From contig NZ_CAJYEB010000014.1 of the NCBI RefSeq assembly GCF_913773735.1, forward strand, positions 161,954 to 225,953: 64,000 nucleotides of DNA. The letters run 5' to 3'. The notes below the pieces were generated by a model that was not told where the DNA came from, did not search any database, and was given only the letters and a program-made list of their open reading frames with translations. Positions 1 to 8,797 of this stretch are shown one piece after another (position 1 is the stretch's first letter; each line of letters starts with the position of its first letter). The position numbers and the translations under genes were made by a program. This stretch comes from an uncultured Massilia sp. Its GTDB lineage: Bacteria > Pseudomonadota > Gammaproteobacteria > Burkholderiales > Burkholderiaceae_D.

Positions 1-2
1 CG

Positions 3-227
3 CAGGCGGCGCGCATCAAGCGGCCCTTGCTGATGGCGCACGGCGCCTTCGACGTGCGCGTGCCGATGGTGCATGCCACCAGGTTCGGCAACGCGGTGCG
101 GGAGCACAACCCCGACGTCGAGTACGTGATCTATCCGGACGAGGGCCACGGCTGGCGCAACGACGCCACCCACATCGATTTCTGGACGCGGGTGGAGGCC
201 TTCCTCGACAAGAACCTGGCGCGCTGA
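3..227 (+). CDS. S9-family prolyl oligopeptidase, C-terminal fragment (5' truncated by window edge)
   Basis: Frame open from base 3; LLMAHGAFDVRVPMVHATRF...YPDEGHGWRN is the C-terminal Asp/His catalytic region of S9 peptidases. Confidence 0.8.
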   Translation, partial: QAARIKRPLLMAHGAFDVRVPMVHATRFGNAVREHNPDVEYVIYPDEGHGWRNDATHIDFWTRVEAFLDKNLAR

Positions 228-234
228 CCGGGCA

Positions 235-816
235 TCAAAGGGTGATCCGCGTCCCCAGCCGCTCGAGGAACTGCGCCAGCCACTGCGGATGCGCCGGCCA
301 GGCCGGCGCCGTCACCAGGTTGCCGTCCGTGACGGCCTGGTCGACCTCGATGTCCGCATAGTCCCCGCCGGCCAGGCGCACCTCGGGCGCGCAGGCCGGG
401 TAGGCGGACACGCGCTTGCCGCGGATGACGTCCGCCGCCGCCAGCACCTGGGCGCCATGGCAGACGGCGGCGATCGGCTTGTCCGCGCGGGCGAAGGCGC
501 GCACCAGGTCGATCACCTGCTTGTCCAGCCGCAGGTATTCCGGGGCACGGCCGCCGGCGATCATCAGGGCGTCGTAGTCGTCCGCGCGCGCTTCGGCAAA
601 GTCGGCGTTCAGGGCGAACAGGTGGCCGGGCTTTTCGGTATAGGTCTGGTCGCCCTCGAAATCGTGGATCGCCGTCTTGACCTTGTCGCCTTTCTTTTTG
701 CCGGGGCAGACGGCGTGCACCGTGTGGCCCACCATCTGCAGTGCCTGGAACGGCACCATGGTTTCGTAGTCTTCCGCAAAATCGCCCGTCAAAAACAGGA
801 TTTTCCTCGCTGCCAT
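235..816 (-). CDS. DJ-1/PfpI family protein
   Basis: [26 protein letters not shown]...[27 protein letters not shown]; AxCHG nucleophile elbow. Confidence 0.88.
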   Translation of the reverse strand: MAARKILFLTGDFAEDYETMVPFQALQMVGHTVHAVCPGKKKGDKVKTAIHDFEGDQTYTEKPGHLFALNADFAEARADDYDALMIAGGRAPEYLRLDKQVIDLVRAFARADKPIAAVCHGAQVLAAADVIRGKRVSAYPACAPEVRLAGGDYADIEVDQAVTDGNLVTAPAWPAHPQWLAQFLERLGTRITL

Positions 817-996
817 CTCGTTCTCCTTGAGGTGATCCCTGACATGAAAAGCACGGATGAAACGCGGCCCCGGCGCGACGCCGCCAAGGCCGGCAAGACC
901 CGGACAAGATAGCACCGGCGTGCGCGCTTGGATAGCGGTTGCCAGGCGGCCGCCGTGCCTGCAGAATCGGACATCTCCATTACCCACGGCAAGCAC

Positions 997-1398
997 ATGG
1001 CGCCCGATCACCTGATTTCCCTCGACGAACTGAAGACCCTGGCCGCGGCATCGGGCGCCGTGCGCCAGGCCTGCGCCTGCGCGCTCGACGGCTACCGTGG
1101 CTGGGCGCGCATCCCGCCCGACTTCCCGCAGGCGCAGATGCGCACCGTGGGCACGCTGATGGCCGATCCCTACGCGGAGCCGACCTATGCCGAATACCAC
1201 CCGCACGGCACGAACTACTGGTCGCCGGAGGCGCCGATCGCGCTGCGCCACTTTCCCTACAACCGCTGCGCCGTGCAGCAGTGCACGGTGTGCGGCCGCG
1301 CCGCCCTGACCTACGTGGAGGCGGGCGGCTACTACGTCGAGCCGCGCCTGCGCGCCCTCGACGCCGCGCTCATCGTGGACATGCCGGCGCCGGACTGA
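997..1398 (+). CDS. conserved hypothetical protein
   Basis: ORF with plausible composition ([22 protein letters not shown]...); Cys pair [11 protein letters not shown]. Confidence 0.65.
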   Translation: MAPDHLISLDELKTLAAASGAVRQACACALDGYRGWARIPPDFPQAQMRTVGTLMADPYAEPTYAEYHPHGTNYWSPEAPIALRHFPYNRCAVQQCTVCGRAALTYVEAGGYYVEPRLRALDAALIVDMPAPD

Positions 1399-1972
1399 TG
1401 ACCCGGCCGGCGCCATCGTCAGCGGCGTGGATGCGCACGATGCGCACGGCTTGCGGCTGCGCCACCAGCACGCAGGCCTTGCCGGTGCGCTTGCAATGGT
1501 CTTGCACGCGCCAGTAGTCGCCGTGGCTGAGGCACCCTGTCTGGCAGATCACCAGGTCGGCGGCGCCCAGGCTCGCTTCGAGGGCGTCGTCGCGCTGCGC
1601 CGGGACAGGCGCGGGGGCCGGAGGCGGCGGCCGCTCGCGCCGGGGTTCGAGCAGGGGTTCGCGCAGGCGTTCGCGCTGGAGTTCGGCCACGCGCTCCTGC
1701 AGCGCCGCCACGCGGCGGCCCAGGTCCACGCGCCGGGCCAGGCCGGGCAGGTCCCGTTCGAGCGCGGCGCGGTCCTCGCGCTCCCAGGCCAGCGCGCTGT
1801 CGCGCGCGACCACGGCGGCGCGCAGCCGCACGACTTGCGCATCCAGCGCGGCGATGCGGCGCGCCTGTTCCTGCAGCAGCGCCGTGCAGCGCGCCTGTAC
1901 CCGCGCGTGCTCGCGCAGCATGGCGCAATGCTCGTGCAGCAGTCGGTCGAAATCCCGGGCGTTGGCCAACAT
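1370..1972 (-). CDS. DUF2325 domain-containing protein
   Basis: N-terminal coiled coil then [36 protein letters not shown]2325-type motif; Fur-like box upstream. Confidence 0.75.
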   Translation of the reverse strand: MLANARDFDRLLHEHCAMLREHARVQARCTALLQEQARRIAALDAQVVRLRAAVVARDSALAWEREDRAALERDLPGLARRVDLGRRVAALQERVAELQRERLREPLLEPRRERPPPPAPAPVPAQRDDALEASLGAADLVICQTGCLSHGDYWRVQDHCKRTGKACVLVAQPQAVRIVRIHAADDGAGRVISPAPACPR

Positions 1973-2010
1973 GGCGCGTCCTCCTGGTCAGTGGCAGGCC
2001 TGTCATTTTA

Positions 2011-2029
2011 AATGAGAATGATTATCATT
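2011..2029. promoter_or_regulatory. Fur box
   Basis: aatgagaatgattatcatt: 9-1-9 inverted repeat with one mismatch, close to the classical Fur consensus; about 40 bp upstream of the DUF2325 start. Confidence 0.75.
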
Positions 2030-2162
2030 TCAATCGGCTGGGTGGCGAGCCGGACGCGTCCCGTTACAAGCGCTTGCATCTGATACCTTTTCGCCCTTTG
2101 CAGGCAATCGTGCGCGGCTTACTCTAGAGCCATACGAACCACAAGACAAGAAGGGGAACATC

Positions 2163-2615
2163 ATGAAGAACTTCACCACCAGGATCGCCGCCCGCGCCGC
2201 CCTCGTCGCCGCTTTCGCCATGACCGGCGCGCTGCCGCTGGCCAGCCAGGCCGCGCCGCAGGGCCACCATGCGCAATGCCAGAGCTGCGGCACCGTGGTC
2301 TCGACCAACACGTATAAACGCGAAGCGCAGCGCGGCAGCGGCCTCGGTGCCGTCGGCGGCGCCGTGGTCGGCGGCCTGCTGGGCAACCAGATCGGCAGCG
2401 GTAGCGGCCGCACGCTGGCCACCGCGGCCGGCGCCATCGGCGGCGCCTACGGCGGCAACCGCATCGAGCGCAATATGAAGGGCGAAGTGGTGACCGACGT
2501 GCGCGTCAGGATGAGCAAGGGCGGCTACCGCACCTTCACCGAGCGCGGCAACCCGCGTTTCCGCAACGGCGATCGCGTGCGCGTGATGGATGGGCGACTG
2601 GTCCATCAGGGTTGA
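2163..2615 (+). CDS. glycine-zipper 2TM (SlyB/17-kDa antigen-like) outer membrane protein
   Basis: Signal peptide plus GLGAVGGAVVGGLLGNQIGSGSGRTLATAAGAIGGAYGGNRIE. Confidence 0.85.
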   Translation: MKNFTTRIAARAALVAAFAMTGALPLASQAAPQGHHAQCQSCGTVVSTNTYKREAQRGSGLGAVGGAVVGGLLGNQIGSGSGRTLATAAGAIGGAYGGNRIERNMKGEVVTDVRVRMSKGGYRTFTERGNPRFRNGDRVRVMDGRLVHQG

Positions 2616-2634
2616 TGCATCGCGTCTGAGCAGT

Positions 2635-2675
2635 GGGGTCAGCGTCCTCGGAAGGCAACGCTTGGCGCTGACCCC
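2635..2675. repeat. GGGGTCAGCG inverted-repeat (REP-like) element
   Basis: ggggtcagcg ... cgctgacccc, 10-bp arms, 21-nt loop, between convergent genes. Confidence 0.6.
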
Positions 2676-3964
2676 TGCCGCACCCGCACCCGTTCGATCA
2701 CCATCCCGCTCGCCGGCAAGGTCGGCATCCGCCGCAGGCTGACCGACAGGTCCTGCGGCGGCACCTCGTAGGCGATCTCTCCCGCGAACAGCTTCAGCGT
2801 CGACGCCACCAGGTCGACGGTGGCGGATTCTCCCGGACAGCGATGTCCCGCGTAATGATCGCCGCCGCCCTGGGCCACCAGGTCGAAGCCGCTGCCCTCG
2901 CGCCGTTCGAAGCGCTCCGGGCGGAACACCTGCGGATCGCCCCACAGCGCCGGATCGTGGTTGGTGCCGTGGATGTCCATCAGCACCCAGGTTCCCTTGT
3001 CGATGCGCATGCCGCGCCAGTCGAAGTCGTGCAGCGCGCGTCCCGCGACGGCGGGGAAGAACGGGTAGTAGCGCCGCACTTCCTGCGTGAACATGGCCGT
3101 GTAGGCGTCGTCGCCGGCGGCGATCCGTGCGCGTGCCTGCGGGTGCGCGTGCAGCGCCAGCACGGCGAAGGCGATGTAGCGCGCCACCGCCACCGTCGGG
3201 CGCAGCAGGTTGAGCAGCTCGACGGCCGCATGGCGGCGGTTGAGGAGCATGCCGTCGGCATCGCGGTGTCCCGCGATCACGCACAGCGGGCTGTGCGCGG
3301 GCGGCCGGATGCGACCGGCCCGGACGGCGTCGACCAGCGCGCGCGCCCAGTGCTCGGTGCGGTTGCGCACCAGCAGCGCGCGCCAGGCGCGCGGACCGGC
3401 CGAGCCGGCGGCGGCGATCATGGCCGCCAGTTCGCGCGTGCGCCGGCTCGCCTCGGCGTCGGCCAGCGGCGGGATGCCGATCCATTCGCAGACGGCGCGG
3501 CACAGCACTTCCTCGGCCTCGCGGTGCACGTTGACGCTCATCCGGTCCGGCCAGTGCGTAAAGCGCGCGCGCCACTGCGCCTCGGCCAGCGCCACCAGGC
3601 GCTGGCGTTCCAGCGGCCCGAACAGGCCCATGAACATGGCCTTGCGCTGGCGGTGCATGTCGCCGTCGAGCGTGGCCACGCTGCCGACATCCTGCAGCAG
3701 CTTCAGCGTGGTCGGCGGCAGCGCGCGGCGGCGCGTGAAGCGGCCCGGCTGCCAGAACATGCGCGCCGCATCCTCCCCGCGCACGCACAGCGCGCGGCGC
3801 AGCAGCAGGCGCGTGAAGAAGGCGTCGCTACCGAGGGCGGCGTGGCGCCGCGTCATGAAGCCGTAGCCTTCGGCCAGCAGGGACAGCGTGTTGTCGAAGC
3901 CGCGTGCGCGCGGCAGGGTGGCGCGCGCGTTGGCGTGGCGGTGGGGATCGTCGGTGCTCGGCAA
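2639..3964 (-). CDS. cytochrome P450, CYP152 (fatty-acid peroxygenase) type
   Basis: Heme loop QGGGDHYAGHRCPGES and I-helix LLRPTVAVARYIAF with the Arg-Pro pair typical of CYP152. Confidence 0.85.
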   Translation of the reverse strand: MPSTDDPHRHANARATLPRARGFDNTLSLLAEGYGFMTRRHAALGSDAFFTRLLLRRALCVRGEDAARMFWQPGRFTRRRALPPTTLKLLQDVGSVATLDGDMHRQRKAMFMGLFGPLERQRLVALAEAQWRARFTHWPDRMSVNVHREAEEVLCRAVCEWIGIPPLADAEASRRTRELAAMIAAAGSAGPRAWRALLVRNRTEHWARALVDAVRAGRIRPPAHSPLCVIAGHRDADGMLLNRRHAAVELLNLLRPTVAVARYIAFAVLALHAHPQARARIAAGDDAYTAMFTQEVRRYYPFFPAVAGRALHDFDWRGMRIDKGTWVLMDIHGTNHDPALWGDPQVFRPERFERREGSGFDLVAQGGGDHYAGHRCPGESATVDLVASTLKLFAGEIAYEVPPQDLSVSLRRMPTLPASGMVIERVRVRQGSAPSVAFRGR

Positions 3965-4079
3965 ATTCGTCCTCCTCGATGCAGTCGGCGCTTATCATCG
4001 CCGCCCCGGCGCGTGGCCGGCGCACGCTTCGGCCCGGACGGGCGGGCGGCGAAGTACCCGACGAGACCTCGATGAGGCA

Positions 4080-6374
4080 TCAATGAGGCACGGGCGTGAA
4101 AGCCGGATCCGGCGTGTCCTGCAGCGCGCGCGGCAGGTAGATCGTCACCGTGGTGCCTTCTCCCTGGGTGCTGGCCAGGCGGATATGGCCGCCGCTCTGC
4201 TTGACGAAGCCGTGCGCCATCGACAGGCCCAGGCCGGTGCCCTTGCCCTCGGGCTTGGTGGTGAAGAAGGGCTCGAAGGCGCGCTCCATCACGTCCGGCG
4301 GCATGCCGCTGCCGGTGTCGCTCACGGCCACGCTGACGTAGGCGCCGGGCTGCACGCCGGTATCCGCCAGCGCGCTGTCCGGACCGACGTCGACGTTGGC
4401 CAGCGCGATGGCGACGCTGCCCTGGCCCTCCATGGCGTCGCGCGCGTTGATGACGAGGTTCAGCAGCACGTTCTCGAGCTGGTTCGGGTCGACCAGCGTG
4501 TTCCACAGGTCCGGCGGCATGTCGAAGCGGATCTGCACGCCGTCGCCGGCGGCGCGGTGCAGCAGGCTGTCCATGCGCTCGATGAGCTGGGCCAGGTTGA
4601 CGACGCTCGGGTGCAGCGGCTGGCGCCGCGCGAAGGCTAGCAGTTGCGCCGCCAGTTTCTTGCCGCGCTCGACGGCGTCCATGATCCCCAGCAGGCGCTT
4701 GCGGGCGCCACGGTCGCCGCTGTCGGCGCGCAGCATCAGCTGCGCATTGGCGCTGATGATGTGCAGGATGTTGTTGAAGTCGTGCGCCACGCCGCCGGTG
4801 AGCTTGCCCACCGCTTCCAGTTTCTGCGAGCGCGCCAGCGCGCTGCGCGCCTCGTCCAGGCGCTGCTGGCGCCGGCGTTCGCGCTGCTCGGTCTCGCGGC
4901 GCGGGCGGATGTCGCGCAGGAAGGCCGTGATGCCGTAGCCGTGTTCGGTGGGCAGCGGCGTGATCGCGATCTCCACCGGAATCGCCTGGCCCTGGCGCGT
5001 CAGCAGGTCGATCTCGGTGGGGCCGGACAGCATCGCGCAGGCGCCGCTGCGCGCGAAGTGCGCGATGCAGGCGCGCCGTTCCTCCTGCTGGTCGGGCAGC
5101 GCCAGCAGGGCGCAGGCGTCGTGGCCGAGCGCTTCTTCCTCGTGCCAGCCGAACAGCTTGCAGGCCTGCGCGTTCCAGTCGGTGATGCGGCCGTCCGGAC
5201 CGATGCCGACGAAGGCGTCGTAGGCGGTCTGCAGGATCAGGCGGATGCGCTGGCGTTCGGCCTCGGTGCGGTCGTGCGATGCGCGCAGCGCCAGCGTCAT
5301 GCGGCCGGCCAGCTGCAGGGCGCGGCGGCGCTCGGTGGCCAGCAGCCACACCACCAGCGCCAGCAGCAGGCCCAGGCCGATGCCGGTGGCGGCGACCGCC
5401 AGCGCCGGGCGCCGCTCCAGCGTGTCCTCGAACGCGGGCGCCGAACGGATGCGCAGCGTCCACGGCCGGCCCGCGGTGTCGATCGCGGACTGCATGGCGA
5501 ACAGCGGCTCGCGCCCGGCCCGGTCCAGGCGCGGCGAACGGTACAGCAGGGCGTCCTCGTCCGGCGCCAGCCCGTCGTAGATGTCGACCTCGAGGTCGCC
5601 CGCGTGCTCGCCGCCGACGCCACGCATCAGGTCATCCATGCGGAAGGGCGCGAACACCCAGCCCAGGATCGCGGCGCGCCGTTCCTGCAGGGTCGCGCGC
5701 GGCAGGCCGGCGCGGTACACCGGCACGTAGATCAGGAAGCCCGACTGCGCCCGGCTGCCGCCTTCCTGCACCAGCGTGACCTTGCCGGTGGCGGCCGCGC
5801 GTCCGCCGTCGCGCGCCGCTTCCATGGCCTTGCGCCGCACCGGCTCGCTGAACATGTCGTAGCCGAAGGCGCGCAGGTTGCGCCCACCGAAGGGCTGGAT
5901 GTGGGTGATCGCGGTCACCGTGGGGCGCGCGCCGCCGGGCCGCAGCGCGTACTGCGGATAGCCTTCGGCGCGCACGGCGGCGACGTGGGCATCCAGCGCG
6001 CCCGGCGCCAGGATGGTGGCGATGCCGAGCGCCTCGATGCCGGGGAAGCGCTGGTCCAGGCGCAGCACGCCGTAGTAGTCGGCGAAGTCGGCGCGCGAGA
6101 CCGTCACCGCGCCGCGCAGGTAGCCGCGCGTGGCCTGCAGCATTTCCTCGTACACGGCCATGCGCTGGCCGACGGCGGCGGCCAGGTCGCGCGCCCGGTA
6201 GTTGAAGGTGGACTGCATCTCGGCGCGCGCCGTGCGCTCGACGCTGGTGGCGAAGGCATAGGTCGCCGCCAGCGCGGCCAGGAACACGAGCGCGGCCAGC
6301 AGCAGCGGCAGCGACGCCGAGTCGCGCCAGCGGGAGAGGGGAGAGGTGTCGGGAGCGTCGTGGGAACGGGGCAT
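4080..6374 (-). CDS. CHASE-domain / PAS sensor histidine kinase
   Basis: CHASE-like N-terminus flanked by TMs, PAS, GGVAHDFNNILHIISANAQ H-box, N box and G boxes GTGLGLSMAHGFV. Confidence 0.88.
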   Translation of the reverse strand: MPRSHDAPDTSPLSRWRDSASLPLLLAALVFLAALAATYAFATSVERTARAEMQSTFNYRARDLAAAVGQRMAVYEEMLQATRGYLRGAVTVSRADFADYYGVLRLDQRFPGIEALGIATILAPGALDAHVAAVRAEGYPQYALRPGGARPTVTAITHIQPFGGRNLRAFGYDMFSEPVRRKAMEAARDGGRAAATGKVTLVQEGGSRAQSGFLIYVPVYRAGLPRATLQERRAAILGWVFAPFRMDDLMRGVGGEHAGDLEVDIYDGLAPDEDALLYRSPRLDRAGREPLFAMQSAIDTAGRPWTLRIRSAPAFEDTLERRPALAVAATGIGLGLLLALVVWLLATERRRALQLAGRMTLALRASHDRTEAERQRIRLILQTAYDAFVGIGPDGRITDWNAQACKLFGWHEEEALGHDACALLALPDQQEERRACIAHFARSGACAMLSGPTEIDLLTRQGQAIPVEIAITPLPTEHGYGITAFLRDIRPRRETEQRERRRQQRLDEARSALARSQKLEAVGKLTGGVAHDFNNILHIISANAQLMLRADSGDRGARKRLLGIMDAVERGKKLAAQLLAFARRQPLHPSVVNLAQLIERMDSLLHRAAGDGVQIRFDMPPDLWNTLVDPNQLENVLLNLVINARDAMEGQGSVAIALANVDVGPDSALADTGVQPGAYVSVAVSDTGSGMPPDVMERAFEPFFTTKPEGKGTGLGLSMAHGFVKQSGGHIRLASTQGEGTTVTIYLPRALQDTPDPAFTPVPH

Positions 6375-6569
6375 GTGCTCGTTGCGGCAAGGGCATGGCC
6401 GGGACCGTTGCCGTCGAAGTGGAAGGGAAGGCGGTGCGCCGTCCGGCACAGCATACCCGCGCGCGCAATGGATGGGCGCACGCCAGCCGGCACGCGACGC
6501 GGCCGCCCGTCCCCGCTACAATGGCGCACGCCCGCGCCGGCCCCCGGCCGGACCTTGCCGACCTTCCCG

Positions 6570-7082
6570 ATGACACGATCCACCGCTCCCGATGCCGATG
6601 CACGCTCGCGCCCGGCCCCCGCGCCCGGCGCCGCCGGCCTGCTGCGCCGCGTGCGCTGGACGCTCGCCGCCGGCCTGCTGGCGCTGCTGCTGTGGGCGGC
6701 GCTGTGGCCGCTGCGCTATCCGACCCGCGAGCGCGTGTTCGACTTCCCGCGCGGCGCCGGCATCCTCAAGGCGCGCGGCGTGGCGGTGCCGGTGCCGGCG
6801 CGCGTGCGCCTGGCGCTGGGCGTGCGCGACGTGCTCCTGCTGCGCAACCGCGACCTGTCCGCGCACGTGTTCGGCCAGGTGCTGGTGCTGCCGGGACGCA
6901 CGCTGCGCCTGCCATTCGAGCAGGCCGGGGACTTCGCGTTTGCCTGCGACATCGCGCCGGGCCATGCGGTGCGGGTCAGCGTGCTGCCGCATCCCGATCC
7001 GGGCTGGGACCGGCTGCGCTGGCGCCTGCACGCGCTGGCCGACGCGCTGCGCGAACTGCCCGTGCACGGCCCGGACGACTGA
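6570..7082 (+). CDS. membrane-anchored cupredoxin-like hypothetical protein
   Basis: Single TM followed by beta-rich region HVFGQVLVLPGRTLRLPFEQAGDFAFACDIAPGHAVRVSV resembling cupredoxin fold; metal ligands not convincingly complete. Confidence 0.5.
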   Translation: MTRSTAPDADARSRPAPAPGAAGLLRRVRWTLAAGLLALLLWAALWPLRYPTRERVFDFPRGAGILKARGVAVPVPARVRLALGVRDVLLLRNRDLSAHVFGQVLVLPGRTLRLPFEQAGDFAFACDIAPGHAVRVSVLPHPDPGWDRLRWRLHALADALRELPVHGPDD

Positions 7083-7170
7083 CGCAGGCGCCCGACGGGC
7101 CGTGCCATTGCGGCATGCGGCAGCAGCAATCGTGCTCCGCGCCGCGCGCCGAATCTGTCATGATGCGCGC

Positions 7171-7788
7171 ATGGCCACCATCTCCATTCCCCTGTTTCCG
7201 CTCAGCACGGTACTGTTCCCGGACGGCGTGTTGCCGCTGCAGATCTTCGAGGTCCGCTACCTCGACATGATCAGCCGTTGCCTGACGGAAGACGAGCCTT
7301 TCGGCGTGGTGATGCTGACCCATGGCCAGGAAGTACGCACGCCGGAGGGAATGGAACAGTTCGCCGGCGCGGGCACGCTGGCGACGGTGGCGGACACCAC
7401 CGCGTCCACGCCCGGCCTGCTGCAGGTGGTGTGCCGCGGCGGCACCCGTTTCCGGGTCATGGACAGCGAGCGCCGCACCGACGGCCTGTGGATGGCCGAG
7501 GCCAAGCTGGTCGAGGACGACCACGCGGTCCGGATCCCGTCCGACCTGCAGGGCGCGGCCGACGCGCTCGACCGCGTGCTGGCCTCGCTGCACGACGTGC
7601 CGCAGGGCCGCTGGCCGGTGCAGCCGCCGTTCCGCCTGGACGATTGCGGCTGGGTGTCGAACCGCTGGTGCGAACTGCTGCCCCTGCCCAACCAGCAGAA
7701 GCAGCACATGCTCATGCTGGACAATCCGATGATCCGGCTGGAACTGCTGCACGACGTGCTCGACGAGCACGGCTTGATTACCTCGTGA
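7171..7788 (+). CDS. LON peptidase substrate-binding domain protein
   Basis: MATISIPLFPLSTVLFPDGVLPLQIFEVRYLDMI, LON N-domain signature. Confidence 0.9.
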   Translation: MATISIPLFPLSTVLFPDGVLPLQIFEVRYLDMISRCLTEDEPFGVVMLTHGQEVRTPEGMEQFAGAGTLATVADTTASTPGLLQVVCRGGTRFRVMDSERRTDGLWMAEAKLVEDDHAVRIPSDLQGAADALDRVLASLHDVPQGRWPVQPPFRLDDCGWVSNRWCELLPLPNQQKQHMLMLDNPMIRLELLHDVLDEHGLITS

Positions 7789-7817
7789 CGTGGTGTGGTG
7801 CGCACGGGGTGCGCACC

Positions 7818-8456
7818 CTACGCCTCGACGCTGACGCTTGCCGCCGTCGACCCGGTCGCTGCCGCCGGACCGTCGCTGCCGCCGTGATCGGCGTAGGTCT
7901 TCAACAGGTTCATCGCATGCGCCAGTTCGCGCACCGGATCGCGCGGCGGACGGCCGCCGGCCTTACCCGGGCCGCCGGACGCGTCGAGCTCGCCGCTCGC
8001 CACGGTCTTGTCATAGGCCGCCTGCTCGGTGTCGCTGACGGTGCCGTCGCCGTCGGTGTCGGCCGCCGCCACGTAGGTATTGCTGGTCGAACTCGTCGCG
8101 TCGGTCTCCTTGGCCGCGCCGGCGTCCCCCATGCGCTGCATGCCGCCGCCCATGCCCTGCATGCCACCCTGGCCGCCGGCCACGCGCGTAGCGTCGTACT
8201 GGGCGTCGAGCTGGCCGGACAGCCTGGTCATCGCCGCCGTCATCTCGCTCTTGGTGACCTTGCCGTCGCTGTCGCCGTCGAGCGCGCCGAACGTGGCGTC
8301 GAGGTCGACGGCCGGGCCCCGGTCGCCGTCGCCGGCCGCGCCCAGCGCGCTTTGCAGGTCGGCTTTCTCGAGGTATCCCTGGTTCCTGGTGTCGAGCCTG
8401 GAAAAGACCGAATCGGCCCGGTTCGGCACATTGCCGCTGCCAATGCCTGCAACCAT
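7818..8456 (-). CDS. EF-hand domain-containing protein
   Basis: Multiple EF loops: DTRNQGYLEKADL, DGDSDGKVTKSEM, DTDGDGTVSDTEQ. Confidence 0.85.
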   Translation of the reverse strand: MVAGIGSGNVPNRADSVFSRLDTRNQGYLEKADLQSALGAAGDGDRGPAVDLDATFGALDGDSDGKVTKSEMTAAMTRLSGQLDAQYDATRVAGGQGGMQGMGGGMQRMGDAGAAKETDATSSTSNTYVAAADTDGDGTVSDTEQAAYDKTVASGELDASGGPGKAGGRPPRDPVRELAHAMNLLKTYADHGGSDGPAAATGSTAASVSVEA

Positions 8457-8524
8457 GTCATGCTCCCTTGTGGTAGTTGGATGCCATTATCGGTCGTTGC
8501 GTATGAGAAAAGAGAGGGCGAGGT

Positions 8525-8549
8525 GTAAAGCCGGGTAAAGGAATGTAAA
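8525..8549. promoter_or_regulatory. triple GTAAA-N5 direct repeat (CpxR/OmpR-family-like box)
   Basis: GTAAAgccggGTAAAggaatGTAAA, perfect 10-bp periodicity, upstream of the EF-hand gene. Confidence 0.55.
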
Positions 8550-8797
8550 GAGGAAGTTGACTGGAAATTCAGCACGATGGGCAGGAAAAACGCGGATTTC
8601 ATACACAGAGGGGTGGTTTTGAGGTAACCTTGAGCGCGATTCAGACTCTCTACGTCCGTGCGGTATTGACATCCGCCGCGAACCAGCGCCCCAGGCGCAT
8701 CTTGTCACCCCGGTTTCCCCGCGTTGGCCATGCCCGGCCGCAGCCCGGCGTAGAGCTGATGAAGCTTGGAAACCGCGCTTAACGCCCGAAAGAAAAC

